64,000 nt of DNA, taken from the NCBI RefSeq assembly GCF_002099425.1, contig NW_018344105.1:6636501-6700500 (forward strand). The letters run 5' to 3'. Source of the stretch: Phascolarctos cinereus (taxonomy: Eukaryota; Chordata; Mammalia; Diprotodontia; Phascolarctidae). Shown piece by piece: positions 29,981 through 41,450 of the stretch. Each line of letters begins with the position of its first letter. Position 1 is the stretch's first letter. The notes under the pieces were generated by a model. It was not told the origin of the DNA and ran no database searches. It saw nothing but the letters and a program-made list of their open reading frames with translations. The position numbers were made by a program, and so were the translations under genes.

Positions 29981-30543
29981 TGAAAGGGAATATCCTTTGT
30001 CAGACCACATGTCCCAAGTTTGGGTTTGGAAAATCTGGCCTACCACTGGAGTCTGAAAAGAGGCATCTGTGTGCCTTAGGCCATTTTGGAAAAATGCAGA
30101 CCCCTGCATTCGTCAGAGCCTTTTAGCCTTCTCTATAACACTTGCCACCAAATTAATTCTGCAGAGCCACGGAGAAGGGAACGTTCTATCACGAAAAATG
30201 CATGTGTAGCACAGACTCTGGGCTCACTCTCCAGACTTCTACTGGGTCCCTAGGGAGCAGCTACTACTTCTCTCCTCAGAGTTCTCAGGGTAACCCCAGG
30301 GAGTTGTGGCTTCTAATGTTATCACTCATGAACTCCTTATCCATTGTGCCCCAATATCATCTAACCAGTTGATATCCTCTCAATATCATAGCATCAATGA
30401 GTGTCCATAAGCTTTTACAAAGGGATATTTAGTGGGAAGTTCTTTCAAGGACCAAAATACAATAGCATCTCTCCAAATTGGGAGGTACACTTTTCTCTCC
30501 ACATTCCCACTTAGTTTTTGGGGAAAGCGGATTCAAGCTTAAG
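29981..30543. other. No recognisable feature
   Basis: About 560 bases of single-copy-looking sequence. No exon or repeat is named here. Confidence 0.35.
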
Positions 30544-31090
30544 GTGGTTGCTAGCCCTTTCTGTGGTGGCAAAGAATTGGAAACTGAGGGGATACCCATC
30601 AGATGGGGAATGATTGAACAAGTTATGGTATATGATTGTAATGGAATGTCATTGTGCTATAAGAAATGATGAGGAGGTGGTTTCAGAAAAAACCTGGGAA
30701 GACTTACATGAACTGATGCAAAGTGAAGTGAGCAGAACCAGGACAACAGTTTATACAGTAATAGCAATATTGTAAAGATAATCAACTTTGAAAGACTTAG
30801 GAACTCTGATCAACGTCATGATCAACCACAATTCCAAGACCTTATGATGAAACATGCTGCCCACCTCCAGATTGGGAACTGAGGTATTCAGAGGGCAGAC
30901 TGAAGAATATTTTCTTCTGTTTCTTTCTTTTTAAAAAATGTGGCTAATGTGGAAATATGTTTTGCCTGACTATACATGTTTGTAATGGGTTTTATTTTCT
31001 TCACTTTCTCAGGGGTTGGGGGAGGGGGGAGAGAGAGGAGGAGAATCTGAAAATAAATTTTAAATTAAATTAAAAAAAAGTGATTGCTAG
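30544..31090 (+). mobile_element. 5'-truncated L1 3' end with TSD
   Basis: GTGGTTGCTAG (30544-30554) and GTGATTGCTAG (31080-31090) bound a sense L1 3' end: GGCAAAGAATTGGAAACTGAGG, TGGTATATGATTGTAATGG, AAGTGAAGTGAGCAGAACC, GTGGAAATATGTTTTGCC, a G-rich GGGGTTGGGGGAGGGGGG block and an AAATTAAAAAAAAG tail. The layout parallels other mammalian L1 3' UTRs, including the G-rich block. Confidence 0.88.
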
Positions 31091-31799
31091 GAACCCCGCC
31101 CCCCCCCCCCCCAATCTGGAGGGAAGTTCTGCTTCTTGGCCCTGGGAGTACTTTTCTCTCTTTTCAGAATCCCTACCAAATTCACGTCTGGGTATGGGGC
31201 TGTTCCTGTCTCCCTCACTTAGCAGGGATGGCTCCTTTGCTAGGTTGGGTCAAGCAAGTTACCTCTCAGGGTTGCTGTGGCTGCCAGCTTCACTTGCTGG
31301 ACCTGTAATGACTTTTCTGATCTTCTGAAGTTCACAAGGCCCTAACTCAGTTTGAAATGTCTCCAGATACTCATTTACCTAAGAGCAAGGAAAAAGTAAA
31401 CACAAGAGACAAAAGAAACATGGGCATCACGTGTTAATAGCCAAGCGGGGAGATAAGTCGCCCATGGACATGACCTCTCCCCTCACCTGGATGTCAGTAG
31501 CATTTCTTTCTCATCCCTTGAAAGCTTCCAAGGAAGAGAGTGAGAACTCGCCTGCTGGAATCTTTGGTCCACACCTACTCTGTGCTCTGAAGTCAAGGAA
31601 AGTCCATGCCAAGCCTCCACATGGTACCAGGCAGGACATGCTGTGTGCATGCTAAGGACTGGGCCCTCATTGCCCTTTCACACACATGATCTCTTCTGCA
31701 ATCCCTGGGCCTCCTAGCATGGTGTCCAGTATTGTAGGTGGCTGCCTGCCTTGCGTATTCCTAGTGGAAGGAGAGATGGATTTGCCCATGTGAGTACTG
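31091..31799. other. Single-copy stretch
   Basis: Starts with a 14-C run (31099-31112). Beyond that there is no recognisable feature; two overlapping frames of 74-82 codons read through the C run (Pro-rich) and are not credible genes. Confidence 0.4.
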
Positions 31800-32300
31800 G
31801 CAATGTTAATAACTGTAATTACACTTACATGGTGTTTTATATACATAATACTATTTGAGTCTCAGAACACTTCTATGAAATAAGTCTTATCATCTTACAC
31901 ATAAGGAAACTGAAGCTCAGAGATCATAGGATCCTAGATTTAAAGCTGGGAGGGGCCTAGGAGGTCATTTAGTCCAACTTTCTAATTTTACAGATGAGGA
32001 AATTGAGGCCCAGACAGGGGAAGTGATTTGTGTAGGGTTAGACAAGTAGTCAGGATTTGAACTCGGGGCCTCTGCCAATCCATTGCCATACTGCCTCCCT
32101 AGTTAAGTGACTTGGCCTGTGGTGAAACTCCTAGGAAGTATTTGAATCCAGGTCTCTGCTGACTCTACCTTTAGAGCTCTTTGCTCTGTATCCTGCTTAT
32201 TTTAAGTCCCTTCCTCTCTTTGACCCTCAGTTTCCTCCTCAGTGAAATGAAGGGGTTGTATGATCTTTGACGAGCCTTCTGAATCTCCAGTTCTCTGACC
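31800..32300 (-). mobile_element. CORE-SINE nested in CORE-SINE
   Basis: An outer antisense copy (ACATGGTGTTTTATATAC at 31830; AAGGAAACTGAAGCTCAG) breaks at about 31922 and resumes at 32101 (GTTAAGTGACTTGGCCTG). The inner antisense copy, 31922-32100, has AAAGCTGGGAGGGGCC, TTTTACAGATGAGGAAATTG, TTTGAACTCGGGGCC. A sense tail scrap follows at 32205-32300 (GACCCTCAGTTTCCTCC). Confidence 0.78.
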
Positions 32301-32444
32301 TGTGCCTGCCATGAAAGTCTGCCCATCTTGTGTCCCTTGATGAACTAATTTGTGAGAAGGGGCTAAGGAACAGGAATGGGTTAATTAGCGCTTCCCCTCT
32401 TGGGCAGCACATTTACATTTGATCATAAAAGAAATTATACTGAA
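32301..32444. promoter_or_regulatory. Weak enhancer candidate
   Basis: Repeat-free block with GGGTTAATTAGCGC and ACATTTACATTTGATC (32377-32430). Homeodomain-like core only; low confidence. Confidence 0.2.
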
Positions 32445-32640
32445 TCAGAGGATCTCAGGAAGCAGAGGGACCTCAGAATTCCAGCCCATTACCTGCCCAA
32501 GAGGCCCTTTTGTAACACACCAACAGGGGGCCAGGTAGTCTCTGCTTGAAGGGCTCTAAGGAAAGGCCACCCCTCCCTCACAGGCAGCCTACTCCACTTT
32601 GGGTTGACTCTTTTTGTTACAAAGCTCCAACTATTAGGAG
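32445..32640 (-). mobile_element. CR1/L3 LINE fragment
   Basis: Antisense: GTAGTCTCTGCTTGAAGGGC, CACAGGCAGCCTACTCCAC, CAAAGCTCCAACTATTAGGAG. Decayed. Confidence 0.5.
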
Positions 32641-33284
32641 ATACTCTAATGGTGCCATTTTGGGCACCTGGGAAGTCCCTAGTCCTGGGCGGGAGGGAGA
32701 TGATCATTTGGGATAGGGGGCCGATCAGAGGCAGTGGCCACCATGAGGTCAAACTCTCTTTGCCGACTTTATTGTCTTGGCTTTTCTGATTTTCTTTTCT
32801 GAGGAGCAAAATCAGGAGAAAGTTAGACTGCACATAAAACGTTGTTGGTGTCAAGGGGTATTCTGGGGTGGGGGGGAGAGAAGAGAAAACCGTACTCCAT
32901 ATGTTTTCTGAGAAAAAGAGAAAGTGCCAGGTGAAGTAAGTGTTTGACAAGAATGTACCGGAAGATCAATCACCGTTTCAGTGTTCCATGTCCATAGTGA
33001 CTGCTTGGGTTTGATTTTGAGGATTAGACAAACTAGCATTCCCATTAAGTCCAGCCGTGGGGCTGTGCTGGGTTTCCTTTAGAATGGGCACTAATGGAGG
33101 GCAGATGGGAAGGGCCGAGGTGTCTTTAAAGGAAATAGAGCAGAGCTGATAGCAAACCTGTTAAAGGTGAGAGTGTAAATGGTCTGACTGCCAACTGCTG
33201 GGCTCTGCTATTGGGATGTGCTGGTAGGGGTGGCAGACTCACCCCACCCTTTGGTTCAAAGAGCAGAGTGCTGCAATGGCAAAG
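32641..33284. other. No recognisable feature
   Basis: About 640 bases without a recognisable repeat or exon. The 153-codon antisense frame across 32489-32950 begins in a CR1 relic and has no family signature. Confidence 0.35.
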
Positions 33285-33965
33285 AAAAACTGTCCATCAA
33301 GGCCTTCACCTCAAAGACCTTCCATGGCTCCCCAGTCCAAACCCTTCAGCCTGGCATTTGAGGTCTGCCACAATCTGACCACATTCTACTAGTTGCTCAG
33401 AAGGGCACTTACATTTAATTTAGGACAGAACAGATCATAATAATAACACTTCCCATTTCTCATCTTTTAATAGCCTGAGGTAGGTGGTACAAGTGTTATT
33501 TCACTCATTTTACAGAGGAAGAAACTGAGGTATTGAGAGGGGAAATGTCTTGCCCACGGTGATACCTGGGTCTCTTAACTCCAGGTCCTAAGCACTTTCC
33601 AGTACACCACACTGCCTGCCAGGACCCCAAGATTTGGAGTCAGGATACCTGGGTTCAGATCCTGGCTCTGCTACTTACTGACCGCGTAACCATGGGCACC
33701 TTACTTTCTGCCTCTGGGCCTCAGTTTCCTCTTCTGTGAAATGACAGTATTGGATCAGATGATCTTGAAAATCCTGTCTGTCTAGACATCTCTCTCTCTC
33801 CATTCCCCAATACGAGGCTCTTCTGACCGGGGCCTGCTCTTAGGAGACTCCTTCAGACCCTTTGAGAAGCAGCCTCCTCCAGGAAGCCTTCCTAGACCAA
33901 CTCCTCTCTCAGTGATCTCTCCCTGCTTTGCAGTCTCCGGATTGAAGGCATTAGGCCCTAGTGAT
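33285..33965 (+). mobile_element. L2 LINE (+) carrying two CORE-SINEs
   Basis: L2 in sense: TCAAGGCCTTCACCTCAAAG, GAGGTCTGCCACAATCTGACC (33285-33395), then GCAGCCTCCTCCAGGAAGCC (33870) and the decayed end to 33965. Between them are an antisense CORE-SINE (33396-33622, TTTTACAGAGGAAGAAACTG) and a sense one (33625-33790, GATTTGGAGTCAGGATACC, CTTCTGTGAAATGACAG). Confidence 0.7.
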
Positions 33966-33989
33966 GCTGCCTCTACTTCTAGCTTTATC

Positions 33990-34192
33990 GATTATACAGA
34001 GTTCTGGAGCCGCAAGGGGCCTTAGAGGCCATCTGCTCTGATTCCCTCATTGTACAGAGAAGGGAACTGAACCTCAGAAAAATGAAGTCATTTGCCCACG
34101 GTCATATAGGTCGTAAGTGACAGAGCCAGGATTGGAACCCAGGTCGTCTGACTCCAAAGCCAGTGCTCTCTCCTCTGTCCCACGTTGTCTCC
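33990..34192 (-). mobile_element. CORE-SINE
   Basis: Antisense: GTACAGAGAAGGGAACTGAAC, CATTTGCCCACGGTCATATAGG, TTGGAACCCAGGTCGTCTG, GCTCTCTCCTCTGTCCCAC. Confidence 0.8.
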
Positions 34193-34571
34193 CCATTTAT
34201 CTGCTGGAGCCATGCCCCTCTCACCTCCCTACTGCTCGGTGCCTTCCCAGGGCTGGACGCACTCGGAGGTCAGCTAGTGCTCTCCAGAAAGGCCCAGTAG
34301 ATGGAAGGATCTCAGGAGGGCTGGCAACACTGGGTGGGGGAGGTGGGGAGGAGTGAAATTTCCCATGGACACATGTACATTGGGCGTTAAGGGCTGGGGG
34401 CTGTGCTGGAGAAAAGAGCGTGCATACTGACGGTGGAGATTGTGTGTCATTGACCTGTTGGAGCCCGGACACGTTTAGAAAAACTGGACACGTTTAGAAA
34501 AAAGTGTGCAGTGGAGGACCAGAGAGAAGTAGAAGGAGAAGGTATAGCTAGGAAACCCCAGGACTTGGGCC
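34193..34571. other. No recognisable feature
   Basis: Single-copy-looking; includes a short direct duplication GACACGTTTAGAAAAA at about 34469 and 34487. No coding signature. Confidence 0.35.
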
Positions 34572-34905
34572 CTCCAAGACCCTCATTTTACAGAGGAGGG
34601 ATGGGAAGCCCAGAGAAAGTCACAGAGGTAGTAAATAGCAGAACTGGGATTTGAACCCAGCTCAGCTGACTACAGATCCAGCATTCTTTCCACTAAGCCA
34701 TGGGGAAGGGACTTGAGCCAGCTTCTTAAGGCAGTGTATTAAGAGGTGGAAGGGATTTGAGAGGTCCTCCAATCCAATCCCTTTATTTCCCAGGTGAAGA
34801 AACTGAGGCCCAGGAAGTGACTTGCCCAGGTTCCCAAACTAGTGGGTGGCAGACCTCAGGTCCTCTGACTGCATGAGGCATTAGCTCGTGCCAGCTTCTC
34901 TGAGT
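34572..34905 (-). mobile_element. Two CORE-SINEs in a row
   Basis: 34572-34705 (CATTTTACAGAGGAGGGATG, TTTGAACCCAGCTCAGC, TTCTTTCCACTAAGCC) and 34735-34905 (GGTGGAAGGGATTTGAGAGG, GAAACTGAGGCCCAGG, GTGACTTGCCCAGG). Both antisense. Confidence 0.78.
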
Positions 34906-35774
34906 TGTTCTTTCCCCCACCCTAGGCCTGGTGCCCCCTTCCTGCCTTGCCCGTGACTCAGTGGCAGGGTCTGTGCTAGGCTCCGAGGCCCAGAAAGAAG
35001 TTGGGAAATGACCGGTGAGCTTTACTCTGGTTTCAACCTCAGCGTCACAGGAGGCTCAGCTAGAGCCACTCGTGTTCTTGGATCCACCAGTGGGGGTGGG
35101 GACGGGACTGATCTGTGAACTGTGACATCTGGGGGCTTTGGGCAACAAGCCCCTTAACTTCACACTTCAGAGGGTTTGCTCATGTCCATTTCTGCCAGCA
35201 GTGGCATTATAAACCAGGGCCTCTGTGCCCAGCCGCATGGGACTGCATTCCACTTTCTCATACTCAAGAGCGTTCAGCCCTTGCTTGTCATTTCCCAGCG
35301 AATCCAGCAGGATTTTCCAGGCGGGTTGGGTATCATTCTCCCCTTACATCCCTTAAATGTTTTGGGTGGGAGGCCACGGGCCTGTCTGAGCACAGGGTTG
35401 GACTCAGATCTCACTGGACACTCACTGCTCAGAAGGTCGGGGTCTTGGCATGCACAAGTGTTGATGTCTTTGTGGATGGAAAATGTTGCTTTTGCGTTCT
35501 ATCAGTGACCCCCACTGGAGGTGATACTGGGATTTGGGGATATGATCGCTTGGAAATTGCTGAAAGGAGCCAGCTCAAGGCTTGTTTACGTTTCAGAAAG
35601 AGTGGTTGATTTAACAGCCTAAATGACAGGCTGTGCTCTCCGTAGCTCCCTCGCCCCCACCTGCCAAACAGAGATCCCAGAGCCCAGAATAGGGTATGGT
35701 GATGGGGAGAGGGGGGAGAGTCAAGGGATACAGGCATTGTGGTAGGTGGAAGGGGCATTTTTCCTAACCTTGCC
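34906..35774. other. Single-copy stretch with the longest non-repeat frame
   Basis: No repeat recognised. A 164-codon plus-strand frame (35115-35609) is the longest in non-repetitive sequence. It has no signal peptide, membrane segment or known motif, and two other frames overlap it. Chance alone can give one frame this long in 64 kb, so I do not call a gene. Confidence 0.35.
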
Positions 35775-36300
35775 CCTGAATGTCTGTGGGACCTTGGTCA
35801 AATACCTTCCCAACTCTGGACCTGTTTCCTGCTCTGTAGAATGAAGACGTGAGACTAGAGGATCCCTGTGGAAGGAAGGAAACAAGCATTTAATAAGTAC
35901 CTACTATGTGCCAGGCACTCTGCCAAGTATTTCACAATTACTATCTCATTTAATCCTCACAATAACCCTGGGAGATAGGTGGCATTATTAATCCCAATTT
36001 TATAGCTGAGGAAACTGAGGCAGACAGAGGTGAAGTGACTTGACCAGGGTCCCACAGCTGGGCCCAGCACTCTAACCACTATGCAACCCAGCCACTGTAG
36101 CATTCGAAGATCCTATTATTTTAGGATAATTGTTTTTGGACTGGAATTGTGATGTCATTGATGTTGGGAACTCCCAGTGAAGAAGCTCTCCCCACCAGTG
36201 CAAGACTGTACCTGTTCTGCAACTTCTAGTCTTTAGAGTACTTGGGTATTGAGAAGTAAAGGGCCTTACCCAGGATCCCACAGCCAGTATGTGTTAGGCC
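35775..36300. mobile_element. Three adjoining CORE-SINE copies
   Basis: 35775-35870 sense scrap (GGGACCTTGGTCAAATACC). 35880-36095 antisense copy beginning with an L2-like TTTAATAAGTACCTACTATG tail, then TTTTATAGCTGAGGAAACTG. 36120-36300 antisense variant (GATGTCATTGATGTTGGG, CTGCAACTTCTAGTCTTTAG, CCCACAGCCAGTATGTG), a distinct subfamily with a different 3' half. Confidence 0.7.
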
Positions 36301-36475
36301 AGTGCTCTAGCTTGTGGCCTGCACATGCCCCTGAACTAGATTAAAATGTAGTTGGGAAATATTTAAGAAAATAAATAAAAATGCAGTAAAACAGATAATG
36401 TTAACATGTGGTTGTCTGTGTCAGTGTGTGATAACCAGAGATCCTGTTTCTATTTGAGTTGGACACCGCTCTTCA
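36301..36475. mobile_element. hAT-like or unclassified short interspersed fragment
   Basis: GTGGCCTGCACATGCCCCTG, TAGTTGGGAAATATTTAAG, AAATAAATAAAAATGCAG, TATTTGAGTTGGACACCGC: an arrangement I recognise as a dispersed marsupial repeat but cannot assign to a class. Confidence 0.4.
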
Positions 36476-37481
36476 TACTGTTCTGCATTTCTGTAAGAGG
36501 ATGTGTATGGATTCAGAGCCAGAAAGGAAGATCAAGTCTCCCCCCACTCATTTTACAGGGAAGGAAACAGGATCAGAGAGGTTCTAGGATAAGAATGAGG
36601 CGTGATTCTGTCACCCATAATGGCCAGATATTTCCAAGAGTCCTGTGGCTGAATGTCTAGGCACTCAGGGATGCCAGTTCTTCTCCTTCCCTACCTGGTC
36701 CATGTGGTTGGTTGTCCGTAAGCCTGGGCATATTCCTTAGTGTCTCCTGGGGGAGGCCCCCCTTTCTCCAACCACTGTTCCCCATCAAGTAGCCACAAAG
36801 GGTGTTTGCTGCTTAGAGCTACAGCCAGGGAGGGAGCTGGGGCCCCCGGGGCTGCTCATGTTCCCCTTTCTTCTCCTGATGACTCTGAGGTCTCTTTAGA
36901 AAATAATTTGACCTACTAAGTAATGGGAAGGCTGCTCTTCTCCTTGGTCTGGCACAGAGGATACCATCTGATTGCTCCCCCCCCCCCCAAGTCTAAGGGC
37001 TTTTCCTCCTATGGCTTGATGTGTCTGTACATTGGAAGGATCTGGGGATGAGGGAACTCTAGCCTCTGGATCCTCTCAGGATCCTAGGAGTTTTGTTCAA
37101 AGACAATCCCTTGAGGTCCATTCTTGCTCTAAATTGATGAACTTATGAATAGTCCTGGGGTTTGGGACCAATGCTCTGCAGCCTAAGTGCTAGGAGAGAA
37201 GTCAAAGAAAGCTTGGCCCAAATCCTGGCACTGCCAATGTGTGACCCTGCCCAAGTGATTTCATCACTACCCTTTGCACTACACTCCATGGCCTCCTAGA
37301 CACGAGGGGGATGTAGGCAGTAAATGAAAAACACTCCTTAAGTTGGAAAGACTAGTTAGCATCACATGCCCTAACTTTGACTAAAACCCTCTGGGCATCT
37401 GTGACCACATTGGGAATGCTGTGCATCCCTCCTCCTTCCCCAGGCTCCCCTTGAGAGGAATTGCACTTGGGTCTAAGTTTC
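36476..37481. other. Mostly single-copy sequence
   Basis: Minor CORE-SINE scraps at about 36545-36620 and 37205-37300 (ATGTGTGACCCTGCCCAAG), and a C run at 36979-36988. Otherwise no feature. Confidence 0.4.
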
Positions 37482-38069
37482 AGAAATGCTCCCCAGGGAT
37501 GCCCATCAATTGGGAAATGGCTGAACAAGTTGTGGTATATGATTGTGATGGAAGACTGTGGTGCTATAAGAAATGAAAAGCAGGATGCTTTCAGAAAAAC
37601 CTGGGAAGTCAGATATGAATTGATGCAAAGTGAAGTGAGCAGAACCAGAAGAACGTTAGACAAAGTAACAGCAGTATTGTGATGATGATCAGCTGTGAAA
37701 GACAATTCCAAAGGACTCAGGATGGACAAAATGCTCTCCTACTTCCAGAGAGAGAGAATTAATAAACTGTGGGTGCAGATTGAAGCAGACTTTTTTCACT
37801 TTCTTTATTTTTCTTGGTTTTTTTTTTGGTGTGTGTTTTCTTTCACAACATGGCTAATATGGGAATATGTTTTACATGACTTCATATGTTTAACAGGTAT
37901 CATCTTGCTTTCCTTCTCAAGTGGTGGGGGGAGGAGCAGAAGGGAGGGAGAGAATTTGGAACTCAAAATTAAAAAAAAATGAATGGTAAAAAATTTTAAA
38001 AACATAGTTGGGAAATGTTTAATGAAATAAATAAAAACATATTAAAAAAAAAAAGAAATGCTCTCAAGG
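37482..38069 (+). mobile_element. 5'-truncated L1 3' end with 16-bp TSD
   Basis: AGAAATGCTCCCCAGG (37482-37497) and AGAAATGCTCTCAAGG (38054-38069) agree at 14 of 16 bases. Between them, sense L1: CCATCAATTGGGAAATGGC, ACAAGTTGTGGTATATG, GAAGTGAGCAGAACCAG, CTAATATGGGAATATG, GTGGTGGGGGGAGGAGC and the tail AAATAAATAAAAACATATT with poly-A. A longer relative of 30555-31079. Confidence 0.9.
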
Positions 38070-38311
38070 AAGAATGTGCCACAAGCTTCCAATCTTGTTC
38101 TACTTCGGTATAAAGTAAAATGTTGTTTGTTCCCAAATGACTCCTGCCCCATCCTGCCACATTCTGCTGGGCATGCAGCTTCTCATTATTGCTTATGCTT
38201 GTTCACGTTGTACTTTGTTTTCATTGGCTCTCTTGTGGGTCGCCTGGGATGCACACCAGACCCAGACTGCCTCCTCTAACCAGTTCTGCTGATGTCTCCT
38301 CTTTGTCAATT
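38070..38311. other. No recognisable feature
   Basis: Short single-copy stretch between an L1 and a CORE-SINE. Confidence 0.35.
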
Positions 38312-38492
38312 CATAGGAGTTAGAGCTGAGAGGGAGGGACCCTTCCCTTATGTCATCTAGTCCAAACCCCCGAGGCCCAAAGAAGGGGAAATGATTTGCC
38401 CAAAATTGTACAAGTATGAGATTGTAACCTAGATTTTCTGATGCCAAATCTAATGTTCCTTTCACTGCCTCTATGAAGGCCCTCAGAAAAGA
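38312..38492 (-). mobile_element. CORE-SINE
   Basis: Antisense: GAGTTAGAGCTGAGAGGG, CATCTAGTCCAAACCCC, GAAATGATTTGCCCAAAATTG. Confidence 0.7.
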
Positions 38493-38562
38493 TGCTGGGA
38501 ACAGCATTGCTGGGATCCAGATTTATAACTTGTCACTCCCAACACACAATAAAGCCTAAAGG

Positions 38563-39335
38563 GATGGGTGGTATGATATAAAGACCACTGAATTTGGAGA
38601 GAGAAGACCCATGTTGTAGTCACTTGTTAGCTGAATGACTTGTAGTGACTTGAGTATCAGAAGATTGGGTTCAAATCCCACTCGCTAAAAAAAACCCATT
38701 CAACTTGAAGGGGCAGCTAGGTGGCGCAGTGGATAGAGCACCGGCCCTGGATTCAGGAGGACCTGAGTTCAAATTCGGCCTCAGACACATGATACTTACT
38801 AGCTGTGTGACCCTGGGCAAGTCACTTAACTCCATTGCCTAGCCAAAAACAAAACCAAAAACAACAAAATAAACCATTCAACTTGTAGTCAGAGTTCTGT
38901 TCCAATGCCATCTCAGCTGTCTACCAGTTATGACAAGTGAAGAAGTGGATAGAGCGCTGGGCCTGGACTCAGAAAGACCTCAGTTCAAAACGGGACTCGG
39001 TAGCTGTGTGACCCTGGGGCAAGTCACGTCACCTCTGATTGCCTCAGTTTCCTTATCTGTAAAATGGGGATAATAATAGCACCTCGCTCTCACAATTGTG
39101 AGGAATCAAATGAGATGTTATTTGTTAAGCACTTAGTAAGTACAGTGCCTGGCACATAGCGGGTGCTATATAAATGTTAGCTATCGTTCTTATTATTATT
39201 ACTTCTTTGTTGCATTACTAGGTCGATGACCTTGGGCAAGTCACATCACCTCTCTGACTTCAGTTTCTTCATCTGTCAAATGAAGGGGTTGGACTTCATA
39301 ATCTCCATGATCCCTTATGGCTGTAAGTCAATGTG
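38563..39335 (+). mobile_element. Nest of three CORE/WSINE copies
   Basis: An older sense CORE-SINE (38563-38690, resuming 38886-38935 and 39200-39335: GATGACCTTGGGCAAGTCAC, GAAGGGGTTGGACTTC) is broken twice. A WSINE1-like copy at 38708-38873 (GGCAGCTAGGTGGCGCAG, CTCCATTGCCTAGCC) is bounded by the perfect TSD CCATTCAACTTG (38696-38707 and 38874-38885). A full-length CORE-SINE occupies 38936-39200 (GTGGATAGAGCGCTGGGCC, CTATATAAATGTTAGC). Confidence 0.82.
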
Positions 39336-40104
39336 GTTTTTCTCCTTCTTTCCTTCACTGATCTCTGCTTTTTCTAGTTCTTATGACTCATGTCTAGGGT
39401 CTCCCCAGAAGGGGAGAGTAGAAAGTCTACAATGTATAACGTAAGTCACGTATGGGACAAGCACGCACACACACACATGCACACACGCACACACACATAC
39501 GTACACATTGACAGAGGCTCAAAACAGGGTACAGTAACTTATAACTACTATTATACTATTCCAGGAGGATAAACCTTAAACATCAGAACATGAAATAGTT
39601 TGCAGTACTGCTGAATAGGCTTTTTACATTTCACCTCACTCTGTACTGTCCAGACAGTACCTTCTGGGTACATGTTTTTATCTTCTCTGATGCAGAAATC
39701 CCCCCCTGCTGCCATTCACCTCTGACCAACGGACCCAGAGTATCCACAAGGTCACCTCCAAGACTGGACATGTTCATCTGAGGATTACAGTTGGATCACA
39801 TATGCTTAGGGAAAGAGCACGAAACAGAAGCAGCAGCTAAGGCTTTGAGATCTAGCCTCAAGCTCATCTTGTTCAGCATATGTGCTGGTTGCCGTATGCT
39901 AGAGGTAGGGGAAGAGAATGAGCTGTCTCTACTTTTTAAAACTGATACCATCCCTTGCCCTTTTGCCATTATGGAGCTGAAGGGCCCATTTTTGCTTTTC
40001 ATCCCAAAGCACTGAGCCAGCATATGTGGTCGGTTGGAACCAGACAGGCCATGATGCATCATAAGGGGTGATCCTTGTTACACACAGTTAAGTCAATACA
40101 AAAC
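39336..40104. other. CA microsatellite and single-copy sequence
   Basis: (CA)n-type tract at 39461-39508. The rest has no named feature; overlapping frames on both strands at 39791-40062 lack any family signature. Confidence 0.5.
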
Positions 40105-40560
40105 CCAAACAGAGCCAATACCAAGGGATTTAGTAGTGGAGGGCATTAGCAATTGCAGGGATTTGTAAAGGAGGTGGCTGAGGCTCGAAAGAAACTCAGC
40201 TAAGGATTCTGAGAGGTGGAGAGCATCATAGGCATTGAAGACCACCTGGGCAAAGGTGTGGAGACAGGAGACAGGAGACAGAATTTGGTGTATGAGCAAT
40301 AGCAAGTGGGCCAGTCTGGCTGCCCCGTATAGTGCAGGAAGAGAAATACAGTAGTGTACAATAGGCCTGGAAAGGTAGGCTGGGGCCAGGATGGCCTGGG
40401 GAGGATCTTAAATGCAAAACAGATGCATTTGATCCCAGAGGCAGTGGGGAGCCCATTGGAGCTTTTTGAACAGAGGAGGGATCTACACTTTTGGAATATT
40501 GTTGTGGAGGATGGATTAGAGAGGGGAGAGACCATTATGGAGGTGAAAGGTGGTGAGGGT
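40105..40560 (-). mobile_element. L2 LINE, antisense
   Basis: GCCTGGAAAGGTAGGCTGGGG, GAGGATCTTAAATGCAAAAC, CAGAGGCAGTGGGGAGCCC, GGTTAGAGAGGGGAGAGACC-type order as in 28400-28600 but more diverged. Frames at 40200-40535 are LINE noise. Confidence 0.7.
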
Positions 40561-40699
40561 CTAAACCAGGCTATTCTCTCTTCCAGTAGTGCTTCTAGTT
40601 TGGACGTTCTGTGTTCTCTGCCCTAAGGTCTATTCTAGGATTTTTACCTCCTTCTCTACACATGGGTAGGTCACAGAATCTCAGAGTTTCCAGATGACC

Positions 40700-41262
40700 T
40701 AAAACTGGGCAGCATAAGGGCGTGTTTCATGGTGCTCGCCCTGGGGGCCAAAATTGTTAGTTAAGGTCTGGAGAGGACCCTTTGTACTCTACCCTGGCCA
40801 GACCATCTCTGGAGTATTTTGTTTTGGGCACTGCGTTTTAGGAAGGGCATTGATAAACTGGAGGGCTGACTGAGGAGGGGAAATGGAATGGTGAAGGCCT
40901 CACAAGGATCAGTTGAAGGAACTGGGCATGTTTAACCTGAAGAAAAGATTTGGGGAAGGGGTAGTGGAACTAGGCAGCAGGCTTTCAGTATATGAAGGAC
41001 TGTTTTGTGCAAGAGGGAGTAAGATTTATTCTGCTTGGCCCCGTTGAGAAGAACTTAAGTAATGGGTAGAAGGTGCAGAGAGGCAGATGGATTGAGGCTC
41101 AATGAAAGAAAAACCTTCCTAATAATTAGAACTGCCCCAAAGTGCACTGGGTTGCCTGGGGAGGCAGTTGGTTCCTCTTCACTGGAGGGCATCAAGCAAA
41201 GGCTGGACAAGGCTTGCAGGGATGTTGTTATGGAGGGGACTCTGCATAGAAAGTCAGAGTTA
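40700..41262 (+). mobile_element. CR1/L3 LINE, C-terminal RT region
   Basis: TACTCTACCCTGGCCAGACC, AGGAAGGGCATTGATAAACTGG, CAGTTGAAGGAACTGGGC, GTTTAACCTGAAGAAAAG, CTGCTTGGCCCC, TTAGAACTGCCCCAAAG and ACTGGAGGGCATCAAGC: the LINE's C-terminal coding order in sense. The protein frame is broken. Confidence 0.75.
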
Positions 41263-41450
41263 AAAGGGACACCGGAGGCCATCTAGCCCAGCCCACACCC
41301 AGTCAAGAATGAAGCGAGAGAATCATAGAATGTCAGAGCTGGAAGAGATCTTGGAATACATCTAGTCCAACCTTTTCATCTCACAGAGGAAGACATTGAG
41401 GCCTAAAGGGGGGCAGGGACTTGCCCAAGGTCACGCAGCTGCTCAGTGGA
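41263..41450 (-). mobile_element. CORE-SINE with CR1-like tail
   Basis: Antisense: ATCATAGAATGTCAGAGCTGG, ATCTAGTCCAACCTTTTC, GGACTTGCCCAAGGTCAC. The left part (GAATGTCAGAGCTGGAAGAG) is the single-copy form of the unit amplified in the three minisatellites. Confidence 0.75.
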
